64,000 bases of DNA from Methanolobus vulcani (GTDB lineage: Archaea > Halobacteriota > Methanosarcinia > Methanosarcinales > Methanosarcinaceae). The position numbers and the translations under genes were made by a program. How positions within the stretch are numbered: the stretch's first letter is position 1; every line of letters starts with the position of its first letter. The notes under the pieces were generated by a model. The model was not told where the DNA came from. It did no database searches and saw only the letters and a list, made by a program, of their open reading frames with translations. Where the stretch lies: positions 62,001-126,000 of the forward strand of contig NZ_VIAQ01000011.1 in the NCBI RefSeq assembly GCF_006546655.1, in the 5' to 3' direction. Below are positions 36,555 to 46,340 of the stretch, piece after piece.

Positions 36555-39500
36555 TCAAACTACAGTCACGTTCATTCCCTTTACTTCAGCCACAACCTCC
36601 GGATTATAATACGAGTAAGCCTTGCTCTCTGACACAACTGCCTTCACCGGGAAGAGAGCCTGAACCTGCATACTGAAGTTCAGTTCTTCGTCAGCCTGCA
36701 TGTCATCGATATAGAAGATTACTTTCCTTCCGGCAATCTCGTATCGGGTTATCTTATCCTCTGATGCTTTTGTTGCTTCGAGGGTTGAAGTTACAGGACT
36801 GAAACCAGTCGGAACCGCAAGGTCAACTATCACCATACCACTTGAACTTGTAGTGCCATCGATGCCGGTGATTCCGTTGTACTTGATGTGAGCGTTAACT
36901 GTCACGACATCGTTAACTGAAACATCAGTTGAATCATATTCAACATCAAGCTCAATCTCATTTTGCTCAATGACATCAGGAAGAATCACATTGAAACGCC
37001 TTACAAGCTGATAGTTCAGGTCGCCTGTACCTTCCATTTCAAGTTCCACCTTTGAAGTTCCATCCGGAATCTCAATTATCTGGACAACATCAAAGTTCTG
37101 CTGATTCACTTCAACGGATTTGACCTCTGTTCCATCAGCAATCACATGAACTGTTGCATCAATATCCCTTCCGGCAGATGCTGCTGCACTCATCAAAGCC
37201 CTGAAAGCCATGACAGTATCCTGAGTACTTGAGAATCCGCCATTGGAATTACGCTGTGCAGCAATCCATTTCAATGCTGGTGTTGCTGAAGGATTCTTTG
37301 CCTCGATAAGTGCAAGGGTGGCGTATGCAGTCGTTTCCACATTCTTACTTGAAGGAGCTATGAAACCATAACCACCATACTCGTATGGAAGTTTGATATC
37401 ACCGTCACCATATCCCCAGTACATGCCGTCATCATCCTGCTTAGAGATTGCCAGCAGCTCAGTAAGAGCTTCATCTGCCATAGAACTGTTAAGTTTCTGC
37501 AACGCAAGAGTTCCGATAGCAAGTGCATAAGGATCGTCCTGGCTTGCAAGGTTATCTTCAAGATATTGCTGGGCTTTTGCCATAACAACAGGGTTTGCAG
37601 AACCGTACTCCCCAAGTGCAAGGGTTGTGTAGGCTGTTAGTGCATAGGTACCACTCAAACCTCCCATCATGTCCTGATGAATAACAAAACCGACCTGCTC
37701 CCATGAACCATCTTCCTGCTGGTAGAATTCTATCCAGTCTGCAGCATCGGAAAGTATATCCTCATCAATGGTGGTGACATCCCTTGCACCACTGAACTGG
37801 GAAAGCACAAATGAAGTAAGCCAGAGACTACCACTTTCATCGCTCTCACCGAATGCTGAGAATGAGCCATCACTGTGACGGTATGTCAGTTCACGCTGGT
37901 AGCCCGTGATGATGTACATCTCAGCCTTTGCACGAACCTCCGGATTATCCTGTCCGGTTGCTTTCAGGTATCGCAATACCTCAACGTCAGTGGAGAATAG
38001 CATCATGTTCTGCTCACCGCATCCATATGGCATACCAAGCAAATCATCCACTCCGCTAATACTCTGCGCAACAATGCTTGGAGTAAAACTAACAAGCACC
38101 TTTTCAGAATCAGGAACAATGTCTGCTGGCAGTGTTGCATCAAGCTCCACAGAACCGTTGCTCAGCACTCCATTGTCAACTATCTCACGGGTTGCACCCT
38201 CAGCCTCAACAATGATATCCTTTCTGACAGCATCGGCTCTTTCTGTTGTCTGGCCTGTTATTTCAACAATCTGTTTTCCAACTTTTGTTGGACTTATAGT
38301 GAAGCTGGCATATCCCACACCATTTCCATCCACAGTAACAGTCTGGATATCGTCACCTATTATCCTGAACCAATCAGCGTTACTAAGCGTGAGTTTGACA
38401 TCCTGCTCGGTATCAAGATAATTATAGACCTGTACCTGCACAGGGAATTCCTCGCCCCTTGTCACAGAATACGGCAGGTCAGGGTCAACAAAGAAATCCT
38501 GGAATACAGTCAGACTGGACTCTGAAATACCAATTCCCTCCGAACCGGTTGAAACTGCATGTAACCTCCAGGTGGTGATGCTGTCAGGTGCATTCAGGTC
38601 AACACGTGCAAGACCATCATCATCGGTTAGAAGTTCAGGCATCCACACCCATGTCTCAGGGAAGAACTGACGCACACGCTGCACTTCTGCAAGGTCGCCT
38701 CCATCTGCCATTGATTTATCAAGTCCTCCTTCTTCAGTAGGAATTGTCTCCATCCCCATTGCAGGCATCTCTTCAACCATTTCGTCTTCAACGTCCATCA
38801 TGAAACCTGCAAAATTTACAGCATCAAAAGCGACCTCTCTTCCATCAAATACAGCAGCACTATCGTATTCATCTGAGCGTGGAACATCAATTCCCGGCGA
38901 TGCCATTACTACCATACCTTCGTTGTAAAGGGTATCATAAGCACCTTCCGAGTACCATGAGGGATGAGATTCTGCCTGTGGTTCCATGAAACGCTTTTCC
39001 AGCTCATCAAATACCTGTTTAAGATTGAGCCTGCCTTCACTGAGAGCATAGACTGATTCATCAACTATAGAGAATCCAATCATTGACCTGCTGCCAGCAT
39101 CGAAATCAATTGTAACATTGTCCCCCGGTTCAGCCGATTCGCTGCTGAATAAACTTGAAAGATCGACCTGAGTAGAGAATTCCACATCAAACGGAAGCAC
39201 ATCCACTGACACCTCGCTGTTGGGGTTTATCATGTAAGCAACAACCTTTGCCTGTGGGCTCATCTGTGGTGTCACTGGAATGCTGATATCAGCTTCATCG
39301 CTTGTTGCTGAATAAACGGTTCTTCCGTTGGCAAACACATCATAGAACACAGTTCCGGGATTTGTGGAATACACATGGAACGAAATTGCGTCACCAACTT
39401 CTGGCACTCCATCACTTACCTGGGTGATGTGTATGAAACTGGCACTAGGAGAGTAAGCAGCATTTAATGACTCACTTGCCCATGCATTAGTAGCATCAAT

Positions 39501-40817
39501 GTATGCACTTATGTACAGGTTGGTACTATTGTAAGGAATATCAAGCTCAAGCATTGCAATCCCGTTCTCAGTGCTCAGATTATACTGTTCATGTGTATCC
39601 TCATAGGACTCGTTCCTGAGTCGTGTCTCAACTGAAACATCAGCATCAATAGGCTCCCCTGTCGGGTCCTTTGTAACCAGAAGTACCTGCAATGGCATTC
39701 CGGGTTTGATAGTGCTTGATTCCGGGATTAACTGGAGGACGATTGACGACTCGGTGATAGTCAAAAGTTTATTTGTGGACTCACTGTGGTTTCCAGTGTC
39801 TGTGACTGTAACATTGAGCATGAGACTTGCCTGTCCTCCTGCCCCATAAGTCCCTGTTGCATATTCCACGGCAGGAAGTTCAAACTCAATGCTTCCGTTC
39901 TCAAGTTTGCCTGAGAAGGTTGCGTATTGTTCCCACTCACCAACATAGCGGGAAGCTTCCACAAGTACATCCCCATCCACTTCTTTTCCAAAGAAATAAT
40001 TGGCTGAAACTGTGCCTGTTATTTCATCTGAAACAAGGAACCATTCCTGTGGGGTTTCAAGTGAAACATCAAACTTTGGAAGCACATATTTGTCAACCTG
40101 AATGTCAACATTAGAACTGGAGCTTCCTGACGATGCTATTATTTTCCATGTTCCAAGGTTAAGTTCGGATGCGAGTGGAAGGTCAAAAGAAATTACACCG
40201 TATTCGTTTGAGCGAAGTTCTTCCTTGAATACCTTGATGCCTTTTGCATCCGTAATTTCTATCGTTACATTCTGTTCCACAGGAACAAGATTGTTATTCA
40301 GGGAAACTACCCTGCCGTGTATTGTCTGACCGGGTTTGTAGATGGGTTTGTCAGTTTCGATGAACAATGGATTGTTCTTTACAACATCCACTGTTGCTGT
40401 GAATTCAGTATCAACACCTGAAGGCTTTGCTGAAAGTACATATGTCCCCTCTTCAACATCAGGCACTTCAAAGGTAGCTACAACATTTCCTGATTCGGAT
40501 GTAGACGCCTGGACAAGAGTTATCTCATTGTCATTTTCGTCTGTAAGCGTATATTCCACACAGCGTTCCACTGATCGGTTATCAGAAAAAGCTGCCATTG
40601 TCACAGAGCTTTCACCGCCTGAGAAAAGGGTTTGTGGTGCAAGTATGAAGAACTCATCACCCATAGATGATACCTGACCACCACATGGCCCTGCAATATT
40701 TGACGGAAGAACAGAATCTGTATTATTTCCTATACAACCCGATATCAGGGCTGCAAAAATTGTCGCCAGCGATACCAATAGAATTAATGATCCTTTATTT
40801 TTTCCTGTAAAGTTCAT
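36555..40817 (-). CDS. Alpha-2-macroglobulin family lipoprotein with thioester motif
   Basis: A 1420-residue surface protein. The N-terminus is a lipoprotein signal: hydrophobic stretch then LISGCIGN, where Cys would be lipid-modified. MG2-type repeats (for example YKPGQTIHGRVVSLNNN), the A2M bait-region-like acidic stretch (DVEDEMVEEMPAMGME) and the A2M domain (WVWMPELLTDDDGLARVDLNAPDSITTWRLHA) follow. YGCGEQNM near residue 925 is the internal thioester (Cys-Gly-Glu-Gln). A terpenoid-cyclase-like helical domain and receptor-binding-like end complete it. In bacteria these proteins trap attacking proteases. The role in archaea is untested. GGAG lies about 10 bases before the ATG; a TATA-like AAGTATATAC is at about 40888-40897. 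Confidence 0.92.
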   Translation of the reverse strand: MNFTGKNKGSLILLVSLATIFAALISGCIGNNTDSVLPSNIAGPCGGQVSSMGDEFFILAPQTLFSGGESSVTMAAFSDNRSVERCVEYTLTDENDNEITLVQASTSESGNVVATFEVPDVEEGTYVLSAKPSGVDTEFTATVDVVKNNPLFIETDKPIYKPGQTIHGRVVSLNNNLVPVEQNVTIEITDAKGIKVFKEELRSNEYGVISFDLPLASELNLGTWKIIASSGSSSSNVDIQVDKYVLPKFDVSLETPQEWFLVSDEITGTVSANYFFGKEVDGDVLVEASRYVGEWEQYATFSGKLENGSIEFELPAVEYATGTYGAGGQASLMLNVTVTDTGNHSESTNKLLTITESSIVLQLIPESSTIKPGMPLQVLLVTKDPTGEPIDADVSVETRLRNESYEDTHEQYNLSTENGIAMLELDIPYNSTNLYISAYIDATNAWASESLNAAYSPSASFIHITQVSDGVPEVGDAISFHVYSTNPGTVFYDVFANGRTVYSATSDEADISIPVTPQMSPQAKVVAYMINPNSEVSVDVLPFDVEFSTQVDLSSLFSSESAEPGDNVTIDFDAGSRSMIGFSIVDESVYALSEGRLNLKQVFDELEKRFMEPQAESHPSWYSEGAYDTLYNEGMVVMASPGIDVPRSDEYDSAAVFDGREVAFDAVNFAGFMMDVEDEMVEEMPAMGMETIPTEEGGLDKSMADGGDLAEVQRVRQFFPETWVWMPELLTDDDGLARVDLNAPDSITTWRLHAVSTGSEGIGISESSLTVFQDFFVDPDLPYSVTRGEEFPVQVQVYNYLDTEQDVKLTLSNADWFRIIGDDIQTVTVDGNGVGYASFTISPTKVGKQIVEITGQTTERADAVRKDIIVEAEGATREIVDNGVLSNGSVELDATLPADIVPDSEKVLVSFTPSIVAQSISGVDDLLGMPYGCGEQNMMLFSTDVEVLRYLKATGQDNPEVRAKAEMYIITGYQRELTYRHSDGSFSAFGESDESGSLWLTSFVLSQFSGARDVTTIDEDILSDAADWIEFYQQEDGSWEQVGFVIHQDMMGGLSGTYALTAYTTLALGEYGSANPVVMAKAQQYLEDNLASQDDPYALAIGTLALQKLNSSMADEALTELLAISKQDDDGMYWGYGDGDIKLPYEYGGYGFIAPSSKNVETTAYATLALIEAKNPSATPALKWIAAQRNSNGGFSSTQDTVMAFRALMSAAASAGRDIDATVHVIADGTEVKSVEVNQQNFDVVQIIEIPDGTSKVELEMEGTGDLNYQLVRRFNVILPDVIEQNEIELDVEYDSTDVSVNDVVTVNAHIKYNGITGIDGTTSSSGMVIVDLAVPTGFSPVTSTLEATKASEDKITRYEIAGRKVIFYIDDMQADEELNFSMQVQALFPVKAVVSESKAYSYYNPEVVAEVKGMNVTVV

Positions 40818-41043
40818 GTAACCACTCCTGCCTGATTATTATGTAATATTGATTCTTACTGGAAGATTTAGGAATAGAACTGTATATACTTTGCTTAAAC
40901 TTCGAAGATGTTTGAAGTTATGTGTTGTTGCGCCTATGGATTTTGAAAATTAGATGAAACTCTAATAGTCCACAATATCATATACTAAAAATTTCCATAG
41001 GTTTTCTACAAAGCCATAAAAACAGAGCTATTACTTTTTTAAT

Positions 41044-41514
41044 CTACAGAACAGTAATCTTGTCAATTCTGGCAAATCGATACCGTGCTACTTTGTACCT
41101 GACTTTGTCACCAATTTTCACTTTATTAAAGTCATCAAGACTGGTAAAATATGTGAAAGTTTCGCCTTCAGACACATCATTTGCAGGATCATCAGAGATT
41201 AGCCTTACAGCAACATAGTAATCAACACTGACATATTTCCTTTCCAGAAGTTCTTTCATTGAATCATTAACATATGCATTCCTGTCTTCTGGAGTAAAGA
41301 ATTGATTGAAATCTTCATTTTCTACTTCTATCTGTAGTTCATCAGGAAAAAACTCCCGATTTTCTAAAACCCCTTCACCAATATTTCCACTCATCCTGCC
41401 ATTAATAGATTTGGATTCGACAATGCCTTCCACTTCAACTGGAATTACATAATCGATTGATGAAATGAGGAAAATAACGAGGAACAAAAATAGCATTTTT
41501 TTCAATGTACTCAT
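41044..41514 (-). CDS. Secreted or membrane-anchored protein of unknown function
   Basis: A 156-residue protein beginning with a signal-anchor-like helix (KKMLFLFLVIFLISSIDYVIPV), then a soluble acidic part with mixed strands (VDYYVAVRLISDD, FTYFTSLDDFNKVKIGDKVRYKVARYRF). The closing domain looks like a small beta barrel. No family recognised. It lies 227 bases downstream of the alpha-2-macroglobulin start on the same strand, but with its own spacer. Confidence 0.65.
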   Translation of the reverse strand: MSTLKKMLFLFLVIFLISSIDYVIPVEVEGIVESKSINGRMSGNIGEGVLENREFFPDELQIEVENEDFNQFFTPEDRNAYVNDSMKELLERKYVSVDYYVAVRLISDDPANDVSEGETFTYFTSLDDFNKVKIGDKVRYKVARYRFARIDKITVL

Positions 41515-41698
41515 AACCAGCCTGCCTTTTAGAATATAAAACTAAAGCCCATTCTGCAATCGAATGAATACTGAAACATATAACACAGGATATTTTTTGA
41601 GAATATACAAATAAATGAGATATGTAATAAAAATTATGGCCAAATATCCAACTAAAAACAGATAAAGAAAGAAATATAGATAAATTGATTTATGAAGA

Positions 41699-42367
41699 TT
41701 AAATCATTTCAACTAATTCATTCTGACTTATATTTCCATGTACACCCATGGCATTTCCATCATCAGTTAACGTCAATTTGCCTTGAATCGAGCCAAGAGT
41801 AAAATAGTGGTCCGGACCAAGGTTCCTTGTGTACTCCCACTCATCCTCTATCAGATAAAGAAAAACCTTTTCACCCTTCTGAAATGAAGCTTCATAATCA
41901 GCAGTACTGACATCATTACCAACTGTTCCTGTAAAAACCCGAACAATGACCTCATCTTCCGGCAATGGATTTTTTAAGTATTCATCAGCAGTAATCACAA
42001 TATCAGTATAGATCATATCATACCACTCGAAGTCGTCAATGGAATCATGTGGTCTCTTCCCATCTACAGTATTCCATTTGCCTGGAAGAATCTCTTTTAC
42101 CGTGCCTATGAGAATCACATCCGAATTCTCACTTAGATATTCATAGCTAAGTGCCTCTATTTCAGGGTTTGACCCTCTAATAAGCCCATCCGACCCATTA
42201 TCTGAAATAAAAAGTTCCCCATATCCTCCAAAGGTATAGTAAGGGTTATCACTGGCTTCCTCCTTGCTGGAATCATTCAGGAAACCACCGGCATAGACCA
42301 GACCCACCAGCACCAATGAAAATAGAACCGATAGAGCCAAAATATACTTGATCTTTATTTCTTTCAT
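41699..42367 (-). CDS. Signal-peptide-bearing protein of unknown function
   Basis: A 222-residue protein with a typical N-terminal signal (KYILALSVLFSLVLVGLVYAGGF), followed by a predicted extracytoplasmic domain. The pattern SDVILIGTVKEI, TDIVITADEYLKN, and DEVIVRVFTGTVG..EKVFLYLI resembles small surface proteins of cystatin-like or NTF2-like size, but I see no certain family. It is another exported protein near the alpha-2-macroglobulin. Confidence 0.65.
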   Translation of the reverse strand: MKEIKIKYILALSVLFSLVLVGLVYAGGFLNDSSKEEASDNPYYTFGGYGELFISDNGSDGLIRGSNPEIEALSYEYLSENSDVILIGTVKEILPGKWNTVDGKRPHDSIDDFEWYDMIYTDIVITADEYLKNPLPEDEVIVRVFTGTVGNDVSTADYEASFQKGEKVFLYLIEDEWEYTRNLGPDHYFTLGSIQGKLTLTDDGNAMGVHGNISQNELVEMI

Positions 42368-42477
42368 AGGATATATTAAACACTTGTATCAATATAAACT
42401 TTTACAAATAAGAAGTACAATAAATACAATTGTTTGAATGTTGTTTGAAAATTACATGAACTGTAAACATGCCAATA

Positions 42478-43095
42478 TTATTCACCAACCATCTTCTTCG
42501 TAATCTCAGCAACATGCCTGCCCTGGAACCTCGCAATTCCCAGCTCATTCTCGCTTGGATGTCTTGTATCAGGACCACTGCCAGCAATTGTAGAAGCACC
42601 GTAGGGACTACCGCCTGTAATTTCATCAAGTGTTGACTGCCTTTTTTCAGAATACGGAACGCCCACTATAACCATTCCATGATGCAGCAGCGTTGTATGG
42701 AAACTCAGTATGGTAGATTCCTGACCACCATGTTGTGTGCTGCTGGACGTAAAAACACTGCCTACTTTTCCTATAAGCAGACCTTTTGACCAGATGCCTC
42801 CTGTCCTGTCAAGAAAAGCACGCATCTGTGCAGCCATCATCCCAAACCTTGTTGGAGTTCCAAAGATAATAGCATCTGCTTCTGTGAGATTATCAACTGT
42901 TGCAACAGGGATATGCTCAAAGCTCTTTTTGGATTCTGTGGCTCCCATTTTTTCAAGAATCTCAGGAGTGAAAGTTTCCTGGACTTGGAAAAGTCCGACA
43001 TCAGCACCTTTAACTTCCCTGGCACCTTCGGCAACTGCCTGAGCCATTTTGTAGTTGTGTCCGTACAAACTGTAAAAGATCACACTGACTTTCAT
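42478..43095 (-). CDS. wrbA: NAD(P)H:quinone oxidoreductase WrbA
   Basis: A tetrameric flavodoxin-like enzyme that reduces quinones by two electrons, limiting radicals. The FMN phosphate loop is [18 protein letters not shown], the second loop is [17 protein letters not shown], and the third is [14 protein letters not shown]. The 205-residue length is typical. Start at 43095 is supported by GGTGGAG about 4-5 bases upstream. The region upstream is shared with a divergent membrane-protein/XRE operon. Confidence 0.93.
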   Translation of the reverse strand: MKVSVIFYSLYGHNYKMAQAVAEGAREVKGADVGLFQVQETFTPEILEKMGATESKKSFEHIPVATVDNLTEADAIIFGTPTRFGMMAAQMRAFLDRTGGIWSKGLLIGKVGSVFTSSSTQHGGQESTILSFHTTLLHHGMVIVGVPYSEKRQSTLDEITGGSPYGASTIAGSGPDTRHPSENELGIARFQGRHVAEITKKMVGE

Positions 43096-43196
43096 TGTCT
43101 CCACCTTCGAACTGCATTTGCTGCTTACACATATGGGTGAATTCCTGAATAAGTAATTTTCCGGGAGTTCATATAAAGCATGATTATAAATAGCGG

Positions 43197-43246
43197 ATGT
43201 TAGATATAGATCGCATAATAAGAATAATATCTAACATAATGTTAGA
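43197..43246. promoter_or_regulatory. Inverted and direct repeat operator of the XRE operon
   Basis: ATGTTAGATAT (43197-43207) and ATATCTAACAT (43227-43237) are perfect 11-base inverted copies, 19 bases apart. A third half-site ATGTTAGA (43239-43246) makes a second dyad TCTAACAT-A-ATGTTAGA. They overlap the expected transcription start downstream of TTATAAAT (about 43184-43191). Confidence 0.7.
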
Positions 43247-43265
43247 ATTACATATGGTGATATTT

Positions 43266-43661
43266 ATGGATAAACTGGAAAAATTCAGACAAATTGGGTA
43301 CACGCTGGCGATTATCCTCATGATAGCAGGAATATTCATCATCGGTTATTATGAAGAGAACATCATGACAGGAATTAGCCTTCTCAATACAGGTTCCATA
43401 TTGTTTTTTGTCATCTACCTGAGATTTAAAAGAGCACAGAAAGGACCTTTCAAGGATGAAAGGACTGTAAAGATAGGAGCCTACGGACTATCATACTCAT
43501 GGATGCTGACATTCATTCTGATATCCATTCTATTCTGGGTAGAAGCAACAGGAATAGCACAGATGACAGTCAAAGGAATGCTGGCAATACTCATGTTCTC
43601 AATGATAGTGTCAGCAAAAGGAATCCAATGGTACCTCTTCAGGAAAGGAGACATAGAATAA
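43266..43661 (+). CDS. Small membrane protein (DUF2178-like) paired with XRE regulator
   Basis: A 131-residue membrane protein with four predicted helices. The loop [21 protein letters not shown] matches the DUF2178-type proteins often encoded beside small XRE repressors. GGTGAT at 43256-43261 fixes the start at 43266; an earlier ATG would sit inside the repeats. The 24-base gap to the XRE gene indicates one operon. Such pairs are sometimes linked to envelope stress or defence, but function is not established. Confidence 0.85.
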   Translation: MDKLEKFRQIGYTLAIILMIAGIFIIGYYEENIMTGISLLNTGSILFFVIYLRFKRAQKGPFKDERTVKIGAYGLSYSWMLTFILISILFWVEATGIAQMTVKGMLAILMFSMIVSAKGIQWYLFRKGDIE

Positions 43662-43684
43662 ATCCAAAAATGCAGGATGATAAG

Positions 43685-43891
43685 ATGAGAACAAGGATCA
43701 AGGAACTTCGGGCCAGATATGACATGACCCAGGAAGACCTTGCAAACAAAGTTGGTGTGCGAAGGGAAACCATCGGTTTTCTGGAAAAAGGGAAATATAA
43801 TCCCTCCCTAAAACTTGCATATAAAGTAGCAATAACTCTTGAGACAACAATAGATGAACTGTTCATCTTTGATGAATCTGATCTCAAATAA
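43685..43891 (+). CDS. Small XRE-family HTH regulator
   Basis: A 68-residue protein that is one lambda-repressor-type [24 protein letters not shown] followed by [21 protein letters not shown]. It resembles the YozG-type short XRE regulators. GGATGAT lies four bases before the ATG at 43685. It is likely to bind the repeats upstream of the operon. Confidence 0.9.
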   Translation: MRTRIKELRARYDMTQEDLANKVGVRRETIGFLEKGKYNPSLKLAYKVAITLETTIDELFIFDESDLK

Positions 43892-43907
43892 TATCCGGGA
43901 GATAATA

Positions 43908-44453
43908 ATGGAAGCAAAAACAAAAGTCTGGCTTGCAGAAGATGGAAAACCAATTATAGGCGGTGGAAAAGTAGAACTTCTCAAAGCCATTGATGAGGAA
44001 AAATCACTTCGCAAAGCATGTATGAAGATGGATATATCCTACAAACATGCATGGAATGTTCTCAATAAGATGAGTGAAAGACTGGGGAAGGATGTAGTTA
44101 CAACTGTCAGGGGCGGAAAGAGCCAGGGAACTTTTCTCACTGATGAAGGACGCAGACTCATTAAGGAATATGAGATGAACAAGAAATTCATAAACAATGC
44201 AATGGAAGACGAAGGTTCCTGGGAAAAACTAGGCCTTGCTATCTCAGCCCGCAATAAGATACCTGCAAAGGTCACAGGCGTTGAAAAAGACGGCCTTGTT
44301 GCCAAAGTCAAACTGGAAATCGAACCATCTGCACTTACATCCATTATAACTTCCGAAGCTGTAGAAAGACTTGATATTAAAGAGGGAGATAGTGTCTTTG
44401 CAATAATCAAGTCAACGGAAGTGCTTATCGGAAAAGAGCAAAAACATGAATAA
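43908..44453 (+). CDS. ModE-type molybdate-responsive regulator with a TOBE domain
   Basis: A 181-residue protein. The N-terminus is the winged helix of ModE (KPIIGGGKVELLKAIDEEKSLRKACMKM, then YKHAWNVLNKMSERLG). The C-terminal part is one molbindin/TOBE domain (LAISARNKIPAKVTGVEKDGL, then ALTSIITSEAVERLDIKEGDSVFAIIKSTEVLIGK) that binds molybdate or tungstate. Such proteins control molybdate uptake and molybdopterin enzymes. It begins 16 bases after the XRE gene and likely shares the transcript. The real start is MEAKTKVW. Confidence 0.92.
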   Translation: MEAKTKVWLAEDGKPIIGGGKVELLKAIDEEKSLRKACMKMDISYKHAWNVLNKMSERLGKDVVTTVRGGKSQGTFLTDEGRRLIKEYEMNKKFINNAMEDEGSWEKLGLAISARNKIPAKVTGVEKDGLVAKVKLEIEPSALTSIITSEAVERLDIKEGDSVFAIIKSTEVLIGKEQKHE

Positions 44454-44585
44454 GAGGACATTAGAGGTCTGATTTAGGATTCCACCGTTCAAAAGCCGTA
44501 TATACTTTTAAGACGCATATTATTCTGGTTAGAAATTATATAGCAAATTGTTGATATTTGTTGTTTCACGCCCGGGAAGAGAATC

Positions 44586-44816
44586 ATGAAAAATAAAAAA
44601 GATTTTTCGTGGGAGAACGGCAAGATCAAAAACGGTGACTGTCTGGGAAAGATAGTGGCAATTCCTACCCAGGATGATTTAGAGCCGGAAAATTTCGACG
44701 ATATTAAAGCTGAACATACTAAGCAGAACTTTAACGAACAAGCTGACGTAGTAGTAGATGGGTTCAAAGAGAAAATGACAGAAGTCCTCTCAAAGGAATT
44801 ACACCGAAGAAGATGA
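44586..44816 (+). CDS. Small acidic hypothetical protein (76 aa)
   Basis: A 76-residue cytoplasmic protein with a first half rich in Trp/Lys/Asp and a long C-terminal helix (TKQNFNEQADVVVDGFKEKM). No family recognised. Its 3' end overlaps the end of the convergent permease gene by 18 bases. GGGAAGAG about 9 bases before the ATG and CGTATATAC at about 44497-44505 look like real expression signals. Confidence 0.6.
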   Translation: MKNKKDFSWENGKIKNGDCLGKIVAIPTQDDLEPENFDDIKAEHTKQNFNEQADVVVDGFKEKMTEVLSKELHRRR

Positions 44817-45938
44817 ATTCCTGCCTTTCTTCAATTTTCTTTGTTTATAGATACCATGAACTATGAACGGAATCAGAATGAGTGCAAACGCTGTTTTTAT
44901 CCATGGGTTCAGTACCTCACTTGCATTTCCTACGATAGACGAAGCTTCAATGCCCAGTCTGAAATAAATCGTGTCAAGCAGCAATCCAAAAGCCAGTGAA
45001 CACACTGCTATCATTGTAAGATATAGTGCTGCGCTTCTTTTTCCCAGAAACCTTGTTACCATGGTGATAGTAGCTGCATTTGTTGCGGGACCAGCCAGCA
45101 GGAATACAAACGCAGTACCCGGACTCATTCCCTTTGATACCAGAGCAGCAGCAAGTGGAGTTGAAGCTGTTGCACAAATATAAAGAGGAATTCCTATTAC
45201 AAGCATAAGTATCATGGAGAAAACACCTCCCCCAAGATAATCGCCTATTAGTTCATCCGGTATTACATAGGAGATTATTCCGGCTATCAGAATACCTACC
45301 ATCAGCCAACCCGATATATCACCGAGAAGTTCTACAAATGAATAACGTAAGGCTTTTTTTATTTTGGTCAGAACGGAAGCATTCTCATCTGGTACAGAAC
45401 CTGAATGACATGAGCATGATGAATTACTACACGTCGGAGCCTGCATCAGAGCAATTGAACCGTTATCAGATGAGAGTAAAGACTTCTTTGAATCCCTCTT
45501 CTCACCAATGATATTTTCTGCAATTCCCGTGAATAAAGCCGTTGTCATACTGGCAATGGGACGGAAAACAGTCATTATGGGATCGAGGAGAGCATATGTG
45601 ATGGCAATTGAATCCACACCGGTCTCCGGAGTAGATATAAGAAAAGAAAGAGTGGCACCTTTTGTTGCACCCCTGTTCTTTAGTGAAAGTGCAGCCGGGA
45701 CAACACCACAAGAACAAAGCGGCAATGGAATGCCTATAAGTGAAGCATTAAATGCTGATCTGAACTTGCCTGCGGATTTACCCAGGTATTTGAGAATTTT
45801 CTCATCTGGAACAAGTGCATGCAACAGTCCTGCAACTGCAAATCCAAGGAAAAGATATGGAGCTGCCTCTTCAAACAAATTCCATGACTCTGCCAGAATC
45901 CCTATAATGATAGATGGAATTGCATCGATAAGTGTCAT
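44799..45938 (-). CDS. Permease of the ArsP/DUF318 (SO_0444) family, predicted metal efflux
   Basis: About 379 residues with eight or more hydrophobic segments. The duplicated conserved half-motifs are GIPLPLCSCGVVPAALSL and GIPLYICATASTPLAAALVSKG. Between them is a cytoplasmic loop with clustered cysteines (APTCSNSSCSCHSGS) that could bind soft metal. Members export organoarsenicals or divalent metals. The ArsR gene immediately upstream overlaps it by one base (TAATG) and has a zinc-type site, so zinc or a similar metal is the best guess for the substrate. Confidence 0.88.
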   Translation of the reverse strand: MTLIDAIPSIIIGILAESWNLFEEAAPYLFLGFAVAGLLHALVPDEKILKYLGKSAGKFRSAFNASLIGIPLPLCSCGVVPAALSLKNRGATKGATLSFLISTPETGVDSIAITYALLDPIMTVFRPIASMTTALFTGIAENIIGEKRDSKKSLLSSDNGSIALMQAPTCSNSSCSCHSGSVPDENASVLTKIKKALRYSFVELLGDISGWLMVGILIAGIISYVIPDELIGDYLGGGVFSMILMLVIGIPLYICATASTPLAAALVSKGMSPGTAFVFLLAGPATNAATITMVTRFLGKRSAALYLTMIAVCSLAFGLLLDTIYFRLGIEASSIVGNASEVLNPWIKTAFALILIPFIVHGIYKQRKLKKGRNSSSSV

Positions 45939-46288
45939 TATTTGACCTCCTCCACATGTTCCCGACACATGGACATCAGTAATTCAACATGCTGATCAGC
46001 AATATAATAGACAGCAAACCGACCTTCTTTTCTGACTCTTACAAGGTCAAGCTGCCTCAGGTTTTTCAGACTATGGGATATTGCAGACTGGGTGAGTCCC
46101 AGAGCATCCTCAATTGCTTTTACACAAAGGTCACCCTGCAACAGCAAAAAAAGTATCTTCAGGCGGGTTGTGCACTGGAGTGCATTAAATATCCTGCACA
46201 TGGAATAGATGGAATCTTCTGAAGGGAGATGCCTGACTCTGTCACCGAGGCATGTTGAATCTGCACAAATATGTTCTGAATCATCCAT
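45938..46288 (-). CDS. ArsR/SmtB-family metal sensor with alpha5-type zinc site
   Basis: A repressor of about 116 residues. The winged helix is CVKAIEDALGLTQSAISHSLKNL. The C-terminal helix DQHVELLMSMCREHVEE contains Asp-x-His then, 11 and 14 residues later, His and Glu: exactly the alpha5 ligand spacing of SmtB, which senses zinc. An N-terminal CADSTC could add a second site. I start at the ATG 46288, about 25 bases past a GATATATG box, giving a leaderless message; the ATG at 46294 is an alternative. The perfect palindrome at 46293-46312 covers promoter and start. Confidence 0.92.
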   Translation of the reverse strand: MDDSEHICADSTCLGDRVRHLPSEDSIYSMCRIFNALQCTTRLKILFLLLQGDLCVKAIEDALGLTQSAISHSLKNLRQLDLVRVRKEGRFAVYYIADQHVELLMSMCREHVEEVK

Positions 46289-46292
46289 AAAC

Positions 46293-46312
46293 ATATGAAC
46301 ATATGTTCATAT
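46293..46312. promoter_or_regulatory. ArsR operator (perfect 20-base palindrome)
   Basis: ATATGAACATATGTTCATAT is fully self-complementary. It lies directly over the putative TATA and transcription-start region of the ArsR-permease operon, so bound repressor would block it. The TGAACA/TGTTCA half-sites resemble known ArsR/SmtB operators. Confidence 0.8.
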
Positions 46313-46340
46313 ATCAATATGACCCTTGCTTTACCTTTCA

